Positions 34,353 to 44,046 of a DNA stretch of 64,000 bases are shown one piece after another. The stretch comes from Planctomycetota bacterium (GTDB taxonomy: Bacteria > Planctomycetota > Phycisphaerae > Phycisphaerales > UBA1924), in NCBI GenBank assembly GCA_017303555.1, contig JAFLCN010000017.1, positions 23,992 to 87,991 on the forward strand. Reading direction: 5' to 3'. Numbering within the stretch: the stretch's first letter is position 1; every line of letters begins with the position of its first letter. Under the pieces are notes generated by a model. That model did no database searches and was not told the DNA's origin. It worked only from the letters and a program-made list of their open reading frames with translations. Both the position numbers and the translations under genes were made by a program.

Positions 34353-34828
34353 CCGGCATACTCGATGGTGAAAGTTTCGCCCGTCGCGATCGAGCCTTCT
34401 TTCAGCACGCGCGAGTAGAGGCGCGATTGGCCGGGGTGCAGATCCTCCCGCACGCGCAGGAACTCAAGATCGCGGAAGGAATTGCGGATCTTCGAACAGG
34501 GGTTGCTGTACGAAACCACTTCGAGCTGCACACCCCCCGAGAAGTTCAGACGCGAACCGGGAACGAGTTTCGCCCAGCCCTCCGCCGCGATGCCGGCGAG
34601 CGTGAGATTCTCGCCGATGGTTCCCGGCGCGATCGGGTGACCCTCGGCGTTCAGAAGTTCGATCAGCGAAAGAGGAAACAGACAGACCGCGCGATCCGGG
34701 CCCCCGTGGTATCGGCGATCGTTCTGCCAATCGCCCTCGAGGCCCTGGAGCGAAACCCTGGCGGAAGGAACGGGTAGCTTCGGGACGCCGCCGTTTGAGA
34801 TGCTGATCTGGTGGACAGTCGCGGGCAT
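34349..34828 (-). CDS. MOSC-domain protein
   Basis: A 159-residue stand-alone MOSC domain, the fold that handles molybdenum-cofactor sulfur or related reactive groups (as in YiiM). Typical features: GGVPKLP near the start, GLEGDWQNDRRYHGGPDRAVCLFP, GTIGENLTLAGI and VEVVSYSNPCSKI with the conserved Cys. No molybdenum cofactor genes nearby. Coupled to dus by a 4-bp overlap. Confidence 0.92.
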   Translation of the reverse strand: MPATVHQISISNGGVPKLPVPSARVSLQGLEGDWQNDRRYHGGPDRAVCLFPLSLIELLNAEGHPIAPGTIGENLTLAGIAAEGWAKLVPGSRLNFSGGVQLEVVSYSNPCSKIRNSFRDLEFLRVREDLHPGQSRLYSRVLKEGSIATGETFTIEYAG

Positions 34829-34902
34829 GGCGGATTGTTCGCGAACCAGACACTCCGAGGCGAAGCATGCCCGCCCGAAGGCGGGTACTCTCTGGCCTGG
34901 GC

Positions 34903-35373
34903 ATGAAACTCTGTCGCTCGCGAATCCTGCATCGGTTCACTCGCCTTGCCGCGGCGGGCGTGCTGCTCGCCCCTTTGGGTGCGTGCACGTCGCTGCCTGC
35001 GGTCGATTACGCCCGTCCCTACCCGAAGGAGCTTCCGGCGGGGCAAACGGTGGATGTGCAGGTCTTCCGGCGCTCCAAGACGCTCGATTTCACGAACACC
35101 ACGGCGACGCCGCTGGGTCCGGGCACGATCTGGCTGAACCGGCGATTCAGCCGCCCGCTGAAGGATCCGATTGGGGTGGGCCAGACGGTGTCGCTCCCCC
35201 TGCGGGAATTCCGGGACGAGTTCGGCGATCCGTTCCGCGAGGGGGGCTTCTGGGCGTCGGACATTCCCGATGCGCTGGTTTTGTGCCAGGTTGAGCAAAC
35301 CCCGGCAACCGGAACGGAAGGCGAAAAGCCGGTGATCATCGGGCTGGTGACGGTGCAGAGCTTCGCGGAATAG
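34903..35373 (+). CDS. Hypothetical lipoprotein
   Basis: A 156-residue protein with a lipoprotein signal (LAAAGVLLAPLGAC; start MKLCRSRILHRF). The mature part is a single beta-rich domain (FTNTTATPLGPGTIWLNRRF) that suggests an immunoglobulin-like fold; I cannot name the family. Divergent from the MOSC gene, and 49 bp upstream of the next exported protein gene. Confidence 0.75.
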   Translation: MKLCRSRILHRFTRLAAAGVLLAPLGACTSLPAVDYARPYPKELPAGQTVDVQVFRRSKTLDFTNTTATPLGPGTIWLNRRFSRPLKDPIGVGQTVSLPLREFRDEFGDPFREGGFWASDIPDALVLCQVEQTPATGTEGEKPVIIGLVTVQSFAE

Positions 35374-35422
35374 GTTCCTGCTTCGTGCTTGCCCCCCCCA
35401 ACAGTTGAATAGCCTTGCAAGC

Positions 35423-36490
35423 ATGAAACTCAATCTGCTTGCATTGTGCTCGCTCTTTGCAACCATGTTGCCGCTGGTTCAAACCGTCGAAGCAGCCCCG
35501 GTGGAATCCACCGTTGCCGCGGCCTTTGCAGAGCAGGTGCTTTCCGACCCCGATTCCAAGCTTGATGCGCTCGTGCTTGTCACCGAGACTCTTGGAAATC
35601 CGCCCGAACGCGAGCAGCTTGCGAACACGCTGCGCCGATCTTTGACACCTCCCGGCGCGACTCTGACGCCGGAACTTCTTGCTCGCATCGAGAGCGACGT
35701 CCAAAAGAACATCGCGGTGTTGCATCCGCTGATCTCGAACCCCCATCCATCCATGACCCGGTTCCGCTCGGCCCCGGGCATCTTTCGACTAGATTCTGTG
35801 ACCAGGCTCGATGGATCTATTCCCAACGAGAAGGACCCTTTTCAGTTCGTCACGATCGTTCGCAGCGATGCAACGGGAAGGGTCATCGAACACACGGTCT
35901 ACGACCTGACAAGCAAGTCGAAAACTCTCCGCCCTGTGGATGCCGCGCCGTCCGCGCCCAGTTGGACGGATTTCCAGCAATTGCCAACGCTGGTGCGCAC
36001 GGTCGTTCGACAGATCGTGGCGACCGAACTCGGGCTTGAAATGCCCGCTGCTTCGCACCTGGACGCGGCCCGTGTTGTCGAAGTGATTACCCGTCCGGAC
36101 AACCTTCGCAAAACTCTTTGGCGATTTGAGCAAGGTTCTGGTGAGAATGGCACGGTCTTTCTTGAGATCACCAAGCCCAATATGGCCAAACCGATGCTCC
36201 GCCTCGAGTTTGCCGATGGACTGAAAAGTGGTCGCGATCTGCGATTGACCGGCGTTGAGTTCCGCGACAAGAACAGCGGCGCGATGCTGTTTTCGCGGCG
36301 CAATCTCGGCTTTGATCAGAACGCGCGTCCCAACGCATTCAGCTTGACCGAGAACGATTTGAACGGAAACCTGCTCCGGCGCTTCGATGTTTCCGTTGAT
36401 CGCTTGACGTTCGGCAATGAGGCCTCGGACGATTTCTCGACCGTGCAGGGCTTGTTCATGGAAACCGACGTGCGGAACGCCAGCAAGTAA
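35423..36490 (+). CDS. Exported hypothetical protein
   Basis: A 355-residue protein with a signal peptide (MKLNLLALCSLFATMLPLVQ...VEA). No recognisable domain. The C-terminal half has long beta-like stretches (LRLEFADGLKSGRDLRLTGVEF). Codon use is slightly less GC-biased at third positions than in neighbouring genes, so recent arrival is possible but not shown. Same strand as the lipoprotein gene upstream. Confidence 0.7.
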   Translation: MKLNLLALCSLFATMLPLVQTVEAAPVESTVAAAFAEQVLSDPDSKLDALVLVTETLGNPPEREQLANTLRRSLTPPGATLTPELLARIESDVQKNIAVLHPLISNPHPSMTRFRSAPGIFRLDSVTRLDGSIPNEKDPFQFVTIVRSDATGRVIEHTVYDLTSKSKTLRPVDAAPSAPSWTDFQQLPTLVRTVVRQIVATELGLEMPAASHLDAARVVEVITRPDNLRKTLWRFEQGSGENGTVFLEITKPNMAKPMLRLEFADGLKSGRDLRLTGVEFRDKNSGAMLFSRRNLGFDQNARPNAFSLTENDLNGNLLRRFDVSVDRLTFGNEASDDFSTVQGLFMETDVRNASK

Positions 36491-36695
36491 CCCACAGGCC
36501 CAGCGGACCGCACCGCGTCCGGTAATACCCGAGCTGGCGACCCCGCACATCCGTCTCGCGAGGACGCGGGTTGGAATCCCTTTCACTCGAATCCGAACAA
36601 TCTCCTAGAATCTGGGGCTGAACGTGTTCGATGCAGAAACGAGGCGGGTCGTTCGGCCGTACAACCCCGGGGTTCACGATCTGGAAGGACGAGCC

Positions 36696-38507
36696 ATGCA
36701 GCACATCAAGGGCGCGGTGCGGGCGGCGACGGTTCGGTTGTTCATCGTGGGGTTTCTGGCACGCTTCGTCAAGTTGGTGACGGCGGCGGTCGTCGCGCTG
36801 TTCCTTGCGACCTTGCTCGATCGTCTGCTGGGTGTGGCGATCGACTGGAAGATCTGGTTTGCCGCCGCGGCGGGCGCGGCCTTTGTCATCGCGCTGGTGT
36901 GGTCGATCGTCCAACGCCACCGGGAACTGGGCGCCGCCCGCGTGCTCGATGAGCGAGCGGGCCTGCGCGAGTCGCTCTCGACCGCGCTCTGCGTGTCGAA
37001 CAGCCAGGATTCGTGGGCCAAGGCGGTCGTGCTGAACGCGGAAGAAAAAGCCCGGGGCCTCCGCGTCAGCCGCGCCATTCCGATCGAAGCGCCGCAGCGC
37101 TGGTACGTCCCGGTCTTCGCGGCGCTCGGCGTCGCGATTCTCTGGATGAGCCTCCCCCGCTACGACTTGCTCGGCATGTTCGCCAAGCGCGAAGAAACCA
37201 CGGCCCACACGAACGAGATCGTGCAGGTGAAGGCCGAAGTGAAAGCCAAAGAAGAAAAGCTCGCCGAGATGATGGCCAAAGCCGGGGTCGAATTGAAGAA
37301 AGAAGGCGAGGACGATTCCGCGCCCAAACCCACCAACGACATCAACCCCGACGAGATCCGGCGCGCCGCCGTCAAGCGTCTCACCGACGTCAACGATCGC
37401 CTGAACCAGCTCCAGAACAGCGAGCGCCAGCAGCAGCTCCAGGGCCTGCAGGATCAGCTCAAACAGCTCAAGCAGCCCGGCCCCGGCCCGCTCCAGGAGC
37501 TCACGCGGAATCTCGCCAAGGGCGACTTTGCCAAGGCGCAGCAGAATCTCGCCGAGCTCCAGAAGAAGCTCGAAAGTTCGGCGCTCTCTCCCCAGGAAAA
37601 AGAACAGCTCAAAGCACAGCTCGATGGGCTCGCAAAGCAGATGCAGGAGCAGTCCGCGAAGCAGGAAGAGCTGAAGAACATGCTCCAGCAGGCGGGGCTC
37701 GATAAGAAAACCGCGGAGCAGCTCGCCAAGCAGGCGGCACAGAACCCCGAGGCCGTCAAGAAAGCTCTTGAGCAGCTCAAGAACATGCCGCCGGAACAGA
37801 AGAAGAAGCTCGTCGAGTCCGCGATGTCGGCTTGCAAGTCGATGGGCCAGTGCGAGAACATGGGCAAGTCGATGAGCCAGATGGGCCAGGCGATGTCGAA
37901 GGAAGGCATGAGCGAGGCCGGACGCTCCGCGATGCAGCAACTCGGCGAACAGATGAGCGAGATGGAGCAGATGGCGCAGGAATCGCAGGCGCTCGCGGCG
38001 GCCGCCAGCGAGGCCAAGCACCAACTGAAAGAAATGGGCGGCCAGTGCGAAAACCCCGGCGAGTGCGAAGGCTGCAAAAAGGGCGGCCAATGCAAAGGGG
38101 GCAACTGCAAGAACGGGATGTGGCACCTGAGCGACGGGGATGGAAAGGGCGGTCGCAAGGCCGGCACCGGCAAGGGACACGGCGAGGCCCCCGAGCAGGC
38201 CTCAGACTATCGCACCGAGAAACGCAAGAGCGAAAGCAAGTCGCAGGCCGGCCCGATCATCGGGACGCGCCTCGTGTACGGCGAGCAGGTGCGGGGCGAA
38301 TCCGCAGCGGAGTTTGCCTCGGCCGTTGAAACCGCGAAAGGAAACGCCGCCGAAGCGCTCGAAACGATGCGCGTGCCACGCGAATACCAGGATGCGGTGC
38401 AGAGCTACTTCGGAACGCTCGAGAAGAAGGCCGCGGATTCCAAGTCCAAGGCGCAGGGATCGAACGAGAAGCCCGCGGAATCAAAGCCCGCCCCATCGAG
38501 CAAGTGA
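36696..38507 (+). CDS. Membrane-anchored coiled-coil protein with Cys-rich segment
   Basis: A 603-residue protein. ATG at 36696 is preceded by GGAAGGA at good spacing; a GTG at 36624 is also in frame. Two hydrophobic segments near the N-terminus (FVKLVTAAVVALFLATLL, IWFAAAAGAAFVIALVWSI) and one near 150 anchor it, then a long Gln/Lys/Glu/Met-rich coiled coil (about 185-455). A cluster of six cysteines follows (CENPGECEGCKKGGQCKG and on), possibly metal-binding. The architecture recalls large DUF4175-like proteins of planctomycetes that go with MoxR/Bat genes, but none is nearby. Function unknown. Confidence 0.75.
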   Translation: MQHIKGAVRAATVRLFIVGFLARFVKLVTAAVVALFLATLLDRLLGVAIDWKIWFAAAAGAAFVIALVWSIVQRHRELGAARVLDERAGLRESLSTALCVSNSQDSWAKAVVLNAEEKARGLRVSRAIPIEAPQRWYVPVFAALGVAILWMSLPRYDLLGMFAKREETTAHTNEIVQVKAEVKAKEEKLAEMMAKAGVELKKEGEDDSAPKPTNDINPDEIRRAAVKRLTDVNDRLNQLQNSERQQQLQGLQDQLKQLKQPGPGPLQELTRNLAKGDFAKAQQNLAELQKKLESSALSPQEKEQLKAQLDGLAKQMQEQSAKQEELKNMLQQAGLDKKTAEQLAKQAAQNPEAVKKALEQLKNMPPEQKKKLVESAMSACKSMGQCENMGKSMSQMGQAMSKEGMSEAGRSAMQQLGEQMSEMEQMAQESQALAAAASEAKHQLKEMGGQCENPGECEGCKKGGQCKGGNCKNGMWHLSDGDGKGGRKAGTGKGHGEAPEQASDYRTEKRKSESKSQAGPIIGTRLVYGEQVRGESAAEFASAVETAKGNAAEALETMRVPREYQDAVQSYFGTLEKKAADSKSKAQGSNEKPAESKPAPSSK

Positions 38508-38764
38508 GCAAAGGCCGCCCGGACCGGCTTTGTTCGTACTTCAATCGCATCGCGAGAGCGCGGGGGGTGGTTCGTGAGAACGCTCTTTCGATCGTCGCGC
38601 CGTGCCTCGGGGGGTTCCACCATCACTTTTCAGCGATTCTGTTGCGTTCGCAGCCGCAGTCGGGTAGCTTGAAAGCACGCCCGGTTCGGGGGTTGCTCGT
38701 TTCACGCGGGCGCGAGCGGGGCGTTTTGCCGGCGCGAGGCGGGTCGGCCTGAGGAGTCCAACCG

Positions 38765-40462
38765 ATGAATCGCATGTGTGCTGTTGCGGGTGTTGTCTCG
38801 TTCGCGGGTCTGGCATCGGGAGCGGTCCCGGTAGGGCTCGTCAGCTATCAGGGCCGGTTGTCCGACGGTGGCGGAAACGCGAACGGAAGCTACAACATGA
38901 CTTTTCGTCTGTTCGATGCGGCTTCGGCGGGCAATGAGATCATGGTTGAAGTCAAGTCCGGCGCGAACGCCGTCGCGGTTTCGGGAGGCGTCTTCTCGAC
39001 GATCCTGGGAACCGGCGGCGCGGTTTCCGACGGCTCGGGCCCCGGCACCTATACAAGCTACACGACCGCGTTCAAGGACTTCGCATCGGTATGGGTGCAG
39101 GTGGAAGTCAATGGCGTCATCCAGACTCCGCGCCACCGCCTCACATCCACGCCGTTCGCGATCAACGCGAACCGGGCGAACAACCTCGACAACGTGAGCA
39201 TCGAAGACGCCAGCCTCTGGACGATTGGCGGGCCAGCAGCAACTCTCACCATCGACGGCCTCAACATGAACCTGAACCTCGGCACCAGCACGGCAGACAC
39301 CGTGTTTGCGGCGGGCGATGTGAATATCGCCCGGCAACTCAACGTCGTCGACGACGTCACAATTGGCAATCGAATCTTCGTGCGCTACGGCGCGGCGGCC
39401 GATGGCGACGGCATCATCTACTTCCACGAAGGCGGCAGCGACTCGGGCGAAAACTTCCGCTGGGACGATTCCGCCGGTCGATTCTCGCTTTCGGACGATC
39501 TCGTACTCGGGCAGACCGGAATACTCGAACTCTCTTCGGCCGCTTCCGGTGCAACCGACGGCGTGGGCGAGGTGAAGAGCGTCGGAGGCGTCTCGATCCG
39601 CATCGACACCGATAACGACGAATCCGGTCCCAATGCCGGCGTCTTCGCCATTACCGCCAACAACCTTGTTCCGCTCCTCCGCCTCCAGAGCAGCGACGAG
39701 GCCAACCTCGAACTCGACAACGGCGTCGTGACCGATGCGTTCGACTTCGCCGAGGCGTTCCGCCCGACCGCAGGCGAGGAAATGATGGAAGAGGGAGATG
39801 TTGTCGCCCTCGCCGTCGGCGGCGCGAACAAAGAGCACGTCGAACTCAGCACGCAGCCCGGCCAGGCCATGCTGCTCGGCGTCGTCTCGACCAAGCCCGC
39901 GTACACCTGCGGCATGGGCATCAGCTCGGTGCAGGAATCCGATCCCGAACTCGCCTCGCTCCAGCAGACCATGTTCGACTCGGGCGATCAGTGGTCGGTC
40001 GAAACCATCGGCTCCATGCTGAGCGAGCGCGTCAAGCAGGAGTGGCGCCCGATCGCCATGCTCGGTCGCGTGCCCTGCAAGGTCGATACCAAGTACGGAA
40101 CGATCCGCGCCGGCGATCGCCTCACCAGCAGCCCGACCAAGGGCCACGCGATGAAGCAGATCGGCCCGGGCATGTCGCTCGGTATCGCGATGGAAGATGC
40201 CTCGCAGCCCGGCAAGATCCTGATCCTGGTCCGTCCGATGTGGTACGGCGGCTCCGCCGGTGAATTCGGCGATGTGCTCGGCAACGCAGCGCCCCGCGCG
40301 AACATCATCAACGCCTCGCACACTCCCGCGCAGGCCGGCTCCGATTCGCCCCGCGTCGCGGAACTCGAAGCAGAGACCCGCGATCTCAAGGCCCGGCTTG
40401 CCGACCTCGAGCGCCTCGTCACCTCTCAGATGCAGGGCAACAAGGTTCTGACGGCCCGCTAA
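38765..40462 (+). CDS. Secreted tail-spike/adhesin-like protein with chaperone-like C-terminus
   Basis: A 565-residue exported protein. The N-terminus is a signal (MNRMCAVAGVVSFAGLASGA), then SYQGRLSDGGGNANGSYNMTFRLFDA, a repeated module of surface proteins. The centre is Asn/Asp/Gly-rich and beta-helical in look. The C-terminal third (EAFRPTAGEEMMEEGDVVAL to ILVRPMW) resembles the peptidase G2/IMC-type domain of phage tail proteins, and the end is a coiled coil (RVAELEAETRDLKARLADLE) that could trimerise. Autocleavage is inference. Own terminator downstream. RBS GAGGAG before the ATG. Confidence 0.7.
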   Translation: MNRMCAVAGVVSFAGLASGAVPVGLVSYQGRLSDGGGNANGSYNMTFRLFDAASAGNEIMVEVKSGANAVAVSGGVFSTILGTGGAVSDGSGPGTYTSYTTAFKDFASVWVQVEVNGVIQTPRHRLTSTPFAINANRANNLDNVSIEDASLWTIGGPAATLTIDGLNMNLNLGTSTADTVFAAGDVNIARQLNVVDDVTIGNRIFVRYGAAADGDGIIYFHEGGSDSGENFRWDDSAGRFSLSDDLVLGQTGILELSSAASGATDGVGEVKSVGGVSIRIDTDNDESGPNAGVFAITANNLVPLLRLQSSDEANLELDNGVVTDAFDFAEAFRPTAGEEMMEEGDVVALAVGGANKEHVELSTQPGQAMLLGVVSTKPAYTCGMGISSVQESDPELASLQQTMFDSGDQWSVETIGSMLSERVKQEWRPIAMLGRVPCKVDTKYGTIRAGDRLTSSPTKGHAMKQIGPGMSLGIAMEDASQPGKILILVRPMWYGGSAGEFGDVLGNAAPRANIINASHTPAQAGSDSPRVAELEAETRDLKARLADLERLVTSQMQGNKVLTAR

Positions 40463-40492
40463 GGCATCGCACATTCGAACACGGATACGCGC

Positions 40493-40519
40493 AACCCCCG
40501 GCACTCGCCGGGGGTTTTT
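40493..40519 (+). terminator. Intrinsic terminator
   Basis: Perfect 10-bp inverted repeat AACCCCCGGC, loop ACTC, GCCGGGGGTT, then TTT. It lies 31 bp past the tail-spike-like gene stop and covers the 3' end of the convergent glycosylase gene. Confidence 0.92.
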
Positions 40520-41433
40520 CATTGCCCGTTGCCGACATCGCTCTCCCACTCTTCGATCGTGCGGGGCCAATCGTCCTTGAGAAGCCGCGAGAGCGAGCGG
40601 TCGGCAAGCACCTTGCCTCCGGTCTGGCAGGTCGCGCAGTAATTGGTCTCATTCTCGGCATGCACGATGCGCTGGACCGGGCTGCCGCAGACGGGGCAGG
40701 GCTTGCCGTACTTGCCGTGCACAGCGAACTCGGGGCGGAACGCCGTGATCTCTCCGACGCCGGGAAAACGGCCTGCAAACTCGGCGTGCAGGCGTGCAAT
40801 CCAAGTTTTCGTCACGCGAACCGTCGCTTCCTGCAGGCGTGCGACTTCTTCGGGCTTCATTGAACTCGTCAACTTCACCGGGCTCAGCTTCGCCTCGTGC
40901 AGAATCTCATCGCTGTAGGCATTGCCGATCCCACTGAAGGCGCGCGGATCCGTGAGGCGGCGCTTCAACGTTCGATTCTCGGCGGCAAGCACGGCCCCAA
41001 ACTCGCCGGGCGAGCACGCGAGCACATCGATACCGCCTCGATCCTGTGCCGCGAGCGCATCGCGTCCGCGAATCACATGCAGCGAAGCACGCTTCTTCGG
41101 GCTGGCCTCCGTCAGCAGCAGAACACCCGAATCGCCGAAATCAAAGCTCGCAAGGTCGATCTTGCCCGTCGGCTTTGCTCCGGCCGCTTTCCAGAGCAGC
41201 CGCCCCGCGATCATCAGGTGAATCACAAGAAACAGTTCGTCTTCCATCCCAAGCACAATCCGCTTTCCAAGCCGCTCGACGGATCTGATGCGCTTTCCCT
41301 CGACAGCATCCACCGGCGGCTCAAACGTCCGGAGCAGGAACGGCCCTTTGATCAAAGTGCGTGACAGCACGCGATCGACCACGCGTGGCCGCATCGCGCC
41401 GAGATACGCCTCAATGTCCGGCAGTTCGGGCAC
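40519..41433 (-). CDS. Fpg/Nei family DNA glycosylase/AP lyase
   Basis: Base-excision repair enzyme of 304 residues that removes oxidised bases. Catalytic PE at the N-terminus (MPELPDIEAYL; Pro2 after Met removal, Glu3), GKRIVLGME with the catalytic Lys, the helix-two-turn-helix GIGNAYSDEILHEAKLSP, and a zinc finger CPVCGSPVQRI...NYCATCQ. The finger ends TGGKVLADRSLSRLL with the expected Lys/Arg that contacts DNA. The PELPDIEAYL N-terminus is nearer the Nei-like branch than classical MutM, so specificity for 8-oxoguanine is not certain. Confidence 0.93.
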   Translation of the reverse strand: MPELPDIEAYLGAMRPRVVDRVLSRTLIKGPFLLRTFEPPVDAVEGKRIRSVERLGKRIVLGMEDELFLVIHLMIAGRLLWKAAGAKPTGKIDLASFDFGDSGVLLLTEASPKKRASLHVIRGRDALAAQDRGGIDVLACSPGEFGAVLAAENRTLKRRLTDPRAFSGIGNAYSDEILHEAKLSPVKLTSSMKPEEVARLQEATVRVTKTWIARLHAEFAGRFPGVGEITAFRPEFAVHGKYGKPCPVCGSPVQRIVHAENETNYCATCQTGGKVLADRSLSRLLKDDWPRTIEEWESDVGNGQ

Positions 41434-41462
41434 GGGTTCAGCCTACCGCGCTCGTGCGTCTA

Positions 41463-42662
41463 TTACTGACCTTTGCCCTCACCCGCGTTCACGAGCGTGC
41501 GGTCCGCGACGATGCTGATCGGAATGACCATCTCGCTCACGCCGCCGCCCACGCGATCACGCACGATCACCTTCATGCTGTACGGCCCCACCGTCAGCGT
41601 GCGGGGCAGTTCGATCATCTGCGTGATAAAGAAATCACGCCGCTTGTTCCGCGACTTCTCGATCACCGTCTCTTCCGGCTTCCGCCACGCCAGCATGCTG
41701 CCGTCGGCGTTGTACAGCCGCAATTCCTGCGAGAGCTCGACAGACCACCGGTCGCCGCTGGTGCCGTTGCCGGATGCATCACCCTGCAGATCCCGGTAGG
41801 CGTACTTCTCGACCTCGGTGTACACAATGACGCGGTTCGATTGCCCGGCCAGGAACTGCGTCCCCTCAAAGGGCTTGAACCTTCCGAACGCCTCCACCTT
41901 GCTGCACAGTTCCGCCCGCGAGATCCGCACGTTCTGTGCCCCTGAAAGCGCCTCCATGCTGCGCGCAAAGAGTTCCGCCACCTTCTGCGGATCACCCGCC
42001 GCTGCCGGGTCTCTCGCGAGGGCTTCCAGAAGCTCGCGCACCGAGTTCACCGCCTGCTTTTCCTTGTCCGTCAGCTTGTCGAGCGAGGGAAGCGCCAACG
42101 AATCCGCCCCGATCCCTTGTTCGCTCGCCGCCAGCATCTCGAGCATCGCGAGAGCGAGGTACCGCGGCATCGCCCCCTCGGGATCGTCCGCCTTCTCGCC
42201 GATCGCCTTGCGGAGCTCGGCCGCCAGCGCCTTCACGCGGTCCTGCGTCGTCGCCTCGTTCTTGCGCAGCTCGGCGTTGAGCGCCAACCCCGGCGCAGGA
42301 GCTTCCGAAGCTTTCGCTTCTTCCGTCACCGGCGTGGTCGCTTCCGGTTCGGCCGCCTTGTTCTCGGGCAGATCCGCCTGCGCCAGCTTCGCCGCCGCCA
42401 AACGGCGTTGCCGCTCGAGCTGCGCCTGCTTCAGTTCTTCCATGTCTACCGCGGACTGCTCGATGAACTTCTGCAGTTCTTCCTGCGTCGGCTGCTCACC
42501 CTTTGCCAGCGCGTTCAGGCCGGCGTTCACGTCGCTCGGCTTGTTCGCCTGGGCCTTGGTTTCGCCCGTGCTGCCGCAGCCCCCCAGCCACAACCCCGCG
42601 GCACACACTCCCCCCGCCAGCCACACTTTCAGCTTCGCTTCTCGCACGCGCACACACTCCAA
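41463..42662 (-). CDS. Hypothetical lipoprotein with Ala/Glu-rich domain
   Basis: A product of up to 399 residues with a lipobox (LWLGGCGS). Start is unclear: TTG at 42662, or GTG at 42653 or 42647. An Ala/Lys/Glu-rich helical region (about 45-215) leads to a beta-rich C-terminal domain (VIVYTEVEKYAYRDLQG... TLTVGPYSMKVIVRDRVGGG) that reads as a single immunoglobulin-like fold. I do not recognise the family. Downstream of an M24 peptidase gene on the same strand, 142 bp away. Confidence 0.7.
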   Translation of the reverse strand: MECVRVREAKLKVWLAGGVCAAGLWLGGCGSTGETKAQANKPSDVNAGLNALAKGEQPTQEELQKFIEQSAVDMEELKQAQLERQRRLAAAKLAQADLPENKAAEPEATTPVTEEAKASEAPAPGLALNAELRKNEATTQDRVKALAAELRKAIGEKADDPEGAMPRYLALAMLEMLAASEQGIGADSLALPSLDKLTDKEKQAVNSVRELLEALARDPAAAGDPQKVAELFARSMEALSGAQNVRISRAELCSKVEAFGRFKPFEGTQFLAGQSNRVIVYTEVEKYAYRDLQGDASGNGTSGDRWSVELSQELRLYNADGSMLAWRKPEETVIEKSRNKRRDFFITQMIELPRTLTVGPYSMKVIVRDRVGGGVSEMVIPISIVADRTLVNAGEGKGQ

Positions 42663-42804
42663 CGAGGCTCCGCCCCGCTTTCGCCCGGCGCGGCTTCCGG
42701 CGCAGTCATCGCGCGGAATCCCCGTCTGGCTTCAGGGCCTCTTATCGGCTGTTTCTGCGCGGCACGTCCAAAGGATTGACCCGCCGCCTTCGTTGCCAAC
42801 CCCA

Positions 42805-44046
42805 TCACCCGATCAGCACCGGTTGATCCTGCACGCAGCTCGTCACCACCGGTCCCGTCTTCGGATCGACGTACATATTGATCTCGTTCCGCACCCCGAA
42901 GCTCGGCGTCCCCGGCCCGCACACCTTTTCCGCGGCTTCCCGAGACAGGTACAGCCCGGGCTCGATCGTAAAGCCCGTATCCGCCAGCATCTCGCGCGTG
43001 TCGTGCGTCTCGAAGTTATCGAGGTTCATGCCCATCCCATGCACCAGCGGGCCCGGACTCAGGCTGTGCCCGGTTCGATGCTTCACGTACGCCAGGAACC
43101 CATCGCGCTCAAACACCCCTCGCGCGGCGTCGTCCAACTGCCACCCCTGAATCGCCTTTCCCGCCTTCCACGATTCCTGTGCAAGCCGGATCGACGCATC
43201 CCGCGCGTTCCGCACCGAATCGAAAACCCGCTTCATCCCCGCCGGCACTTCCTTGCCGACGTAGCCGGTCCACGTGATATCAGTGTAGACGTTTTCTTCA
43301 CCGTCGCTTTCCCCTTTCACGCGCGCCCACATGTCGATCAGAACCCAGTCACCCTGCTTGATCTGCGTGGGTGTCCGCTCGCTCGGCTCATAGTGCGGGT
43401 CCGCGGCATGCCCGTTCACGCTCACGATCGGTCCGTCCGGCCACTCAAGCCCCCTGCTCTTGAACTGCGCACGGACCCACTCGGCCACTTCCAATTCGAA
43501 GACTTCCTTCCCCGCGCGCACGCGCTCGGCGATGAACGCAAACGCGCCCGGCATGACCTCGCCCGAATGCTTGCTCGCAATCGCGTGCTTCTGGAGTGCC
43601 TGACTCCCCCAGCGTGCAACCGAGACTTGCACGAGGTTCGCGCTCGAAACGACCTCAACGCCGAGCGACCGGACCAACTCGACCACGCCGCCGGGCGCGA
43701 GATCCATGACGGGCAGCGAATCGCCCGGCGAGTAATCCATCGCCACTCGTCCGAAACCACCGACCTCACGGGCCAGGGTCGCGTGAAGGTCTTTCCAGCC
43801 CGAATAAACGACGCGAGCGAACCCCCTGGTGGCATCGCCTGAGGCAAAGGCCCCTTCATCCAGGCTTTGCGTGATCAGCTTCACATCGCCCTTTGCGGGC
43901 AGGATTGCAAACGATCGTCTGGTCACGTGCCGCTTGCCGGGGAACAGCCGCAGGAACACAGGATTGGTGTTCCGAAAATCATGCAGGAGCCAGGCGTCGA
44001 TGCCGCGGGAAGTCATGAAGGCTTGCAGCGTGTCCAGCGTCATCAT
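42805..44046 (-). CDS. M24 family metallopeptidase (Xaa-Pro aminopeptidase-like)
   Basis: Di-metal pita-bread peptidase of 413 residues. The start is taken at the first of two ATGs (MMTLDTLQAFM), 9 bases after GGGAG; the frame upstream is unrelated. Metal ligands are in place: Asp in WVLIDMWARVKG and YTDITWTGYVG, His in RTGHSLSP/PLVHGMGMNLD, Glu in TIEPGLYLS and in GVRNEINMYV. The N-terminal creatinase-like domain (SRGIDAWLLHDFR) is present. Divergent from a dockerin-like gene (142 bp between starts). Confidence 0.88.
   Translation of the reverse strand: MMTLDTLQAFMTSRGIDAWLLHDFRNTNPVFLRLFPGKRHVTRRSFAILPAKGDVKLITQSLDEGAFASGDATRGFARVVYSGWKDLHATLAREVGGFGRVAMDYSPGDSLPVMDLAPGGVVELVRSLGVEVVSSANLVQVSVARWGSQALQKHAIASKHSGEVMPGAFAFIAERVRAGKEVFELEVAEWVRAQFKSRGLEWPDGPIVSVNGHAADPHYEPSERTPTQIKQGDWVLIDMWARVKGESDGEENVYTDITWTGYVGKEVPAGMKRVFDSVRNARDASIRLAQESWKAGKAIQGWQLDDAARGVFERDGFLAYVKHRTGHSLSPGPLVHGMGMNLDNFETHDTREMLADTGFTIEPGLYLSREAAEKVCGPGTPSFGVRNEINMYVDPKTGPVVTSCVQDQPVLIG

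Noticed and set aside
36515..36590. tRNA-like T-arm (GTTGGAATCC) and arms in the gap before the coiled-coil gene
   Set aside because: The T stem has only three clean pairs, the T-loop lacks the invariant C, and no acceptor or D arm pairs. At most a degraded tRNA remnant.
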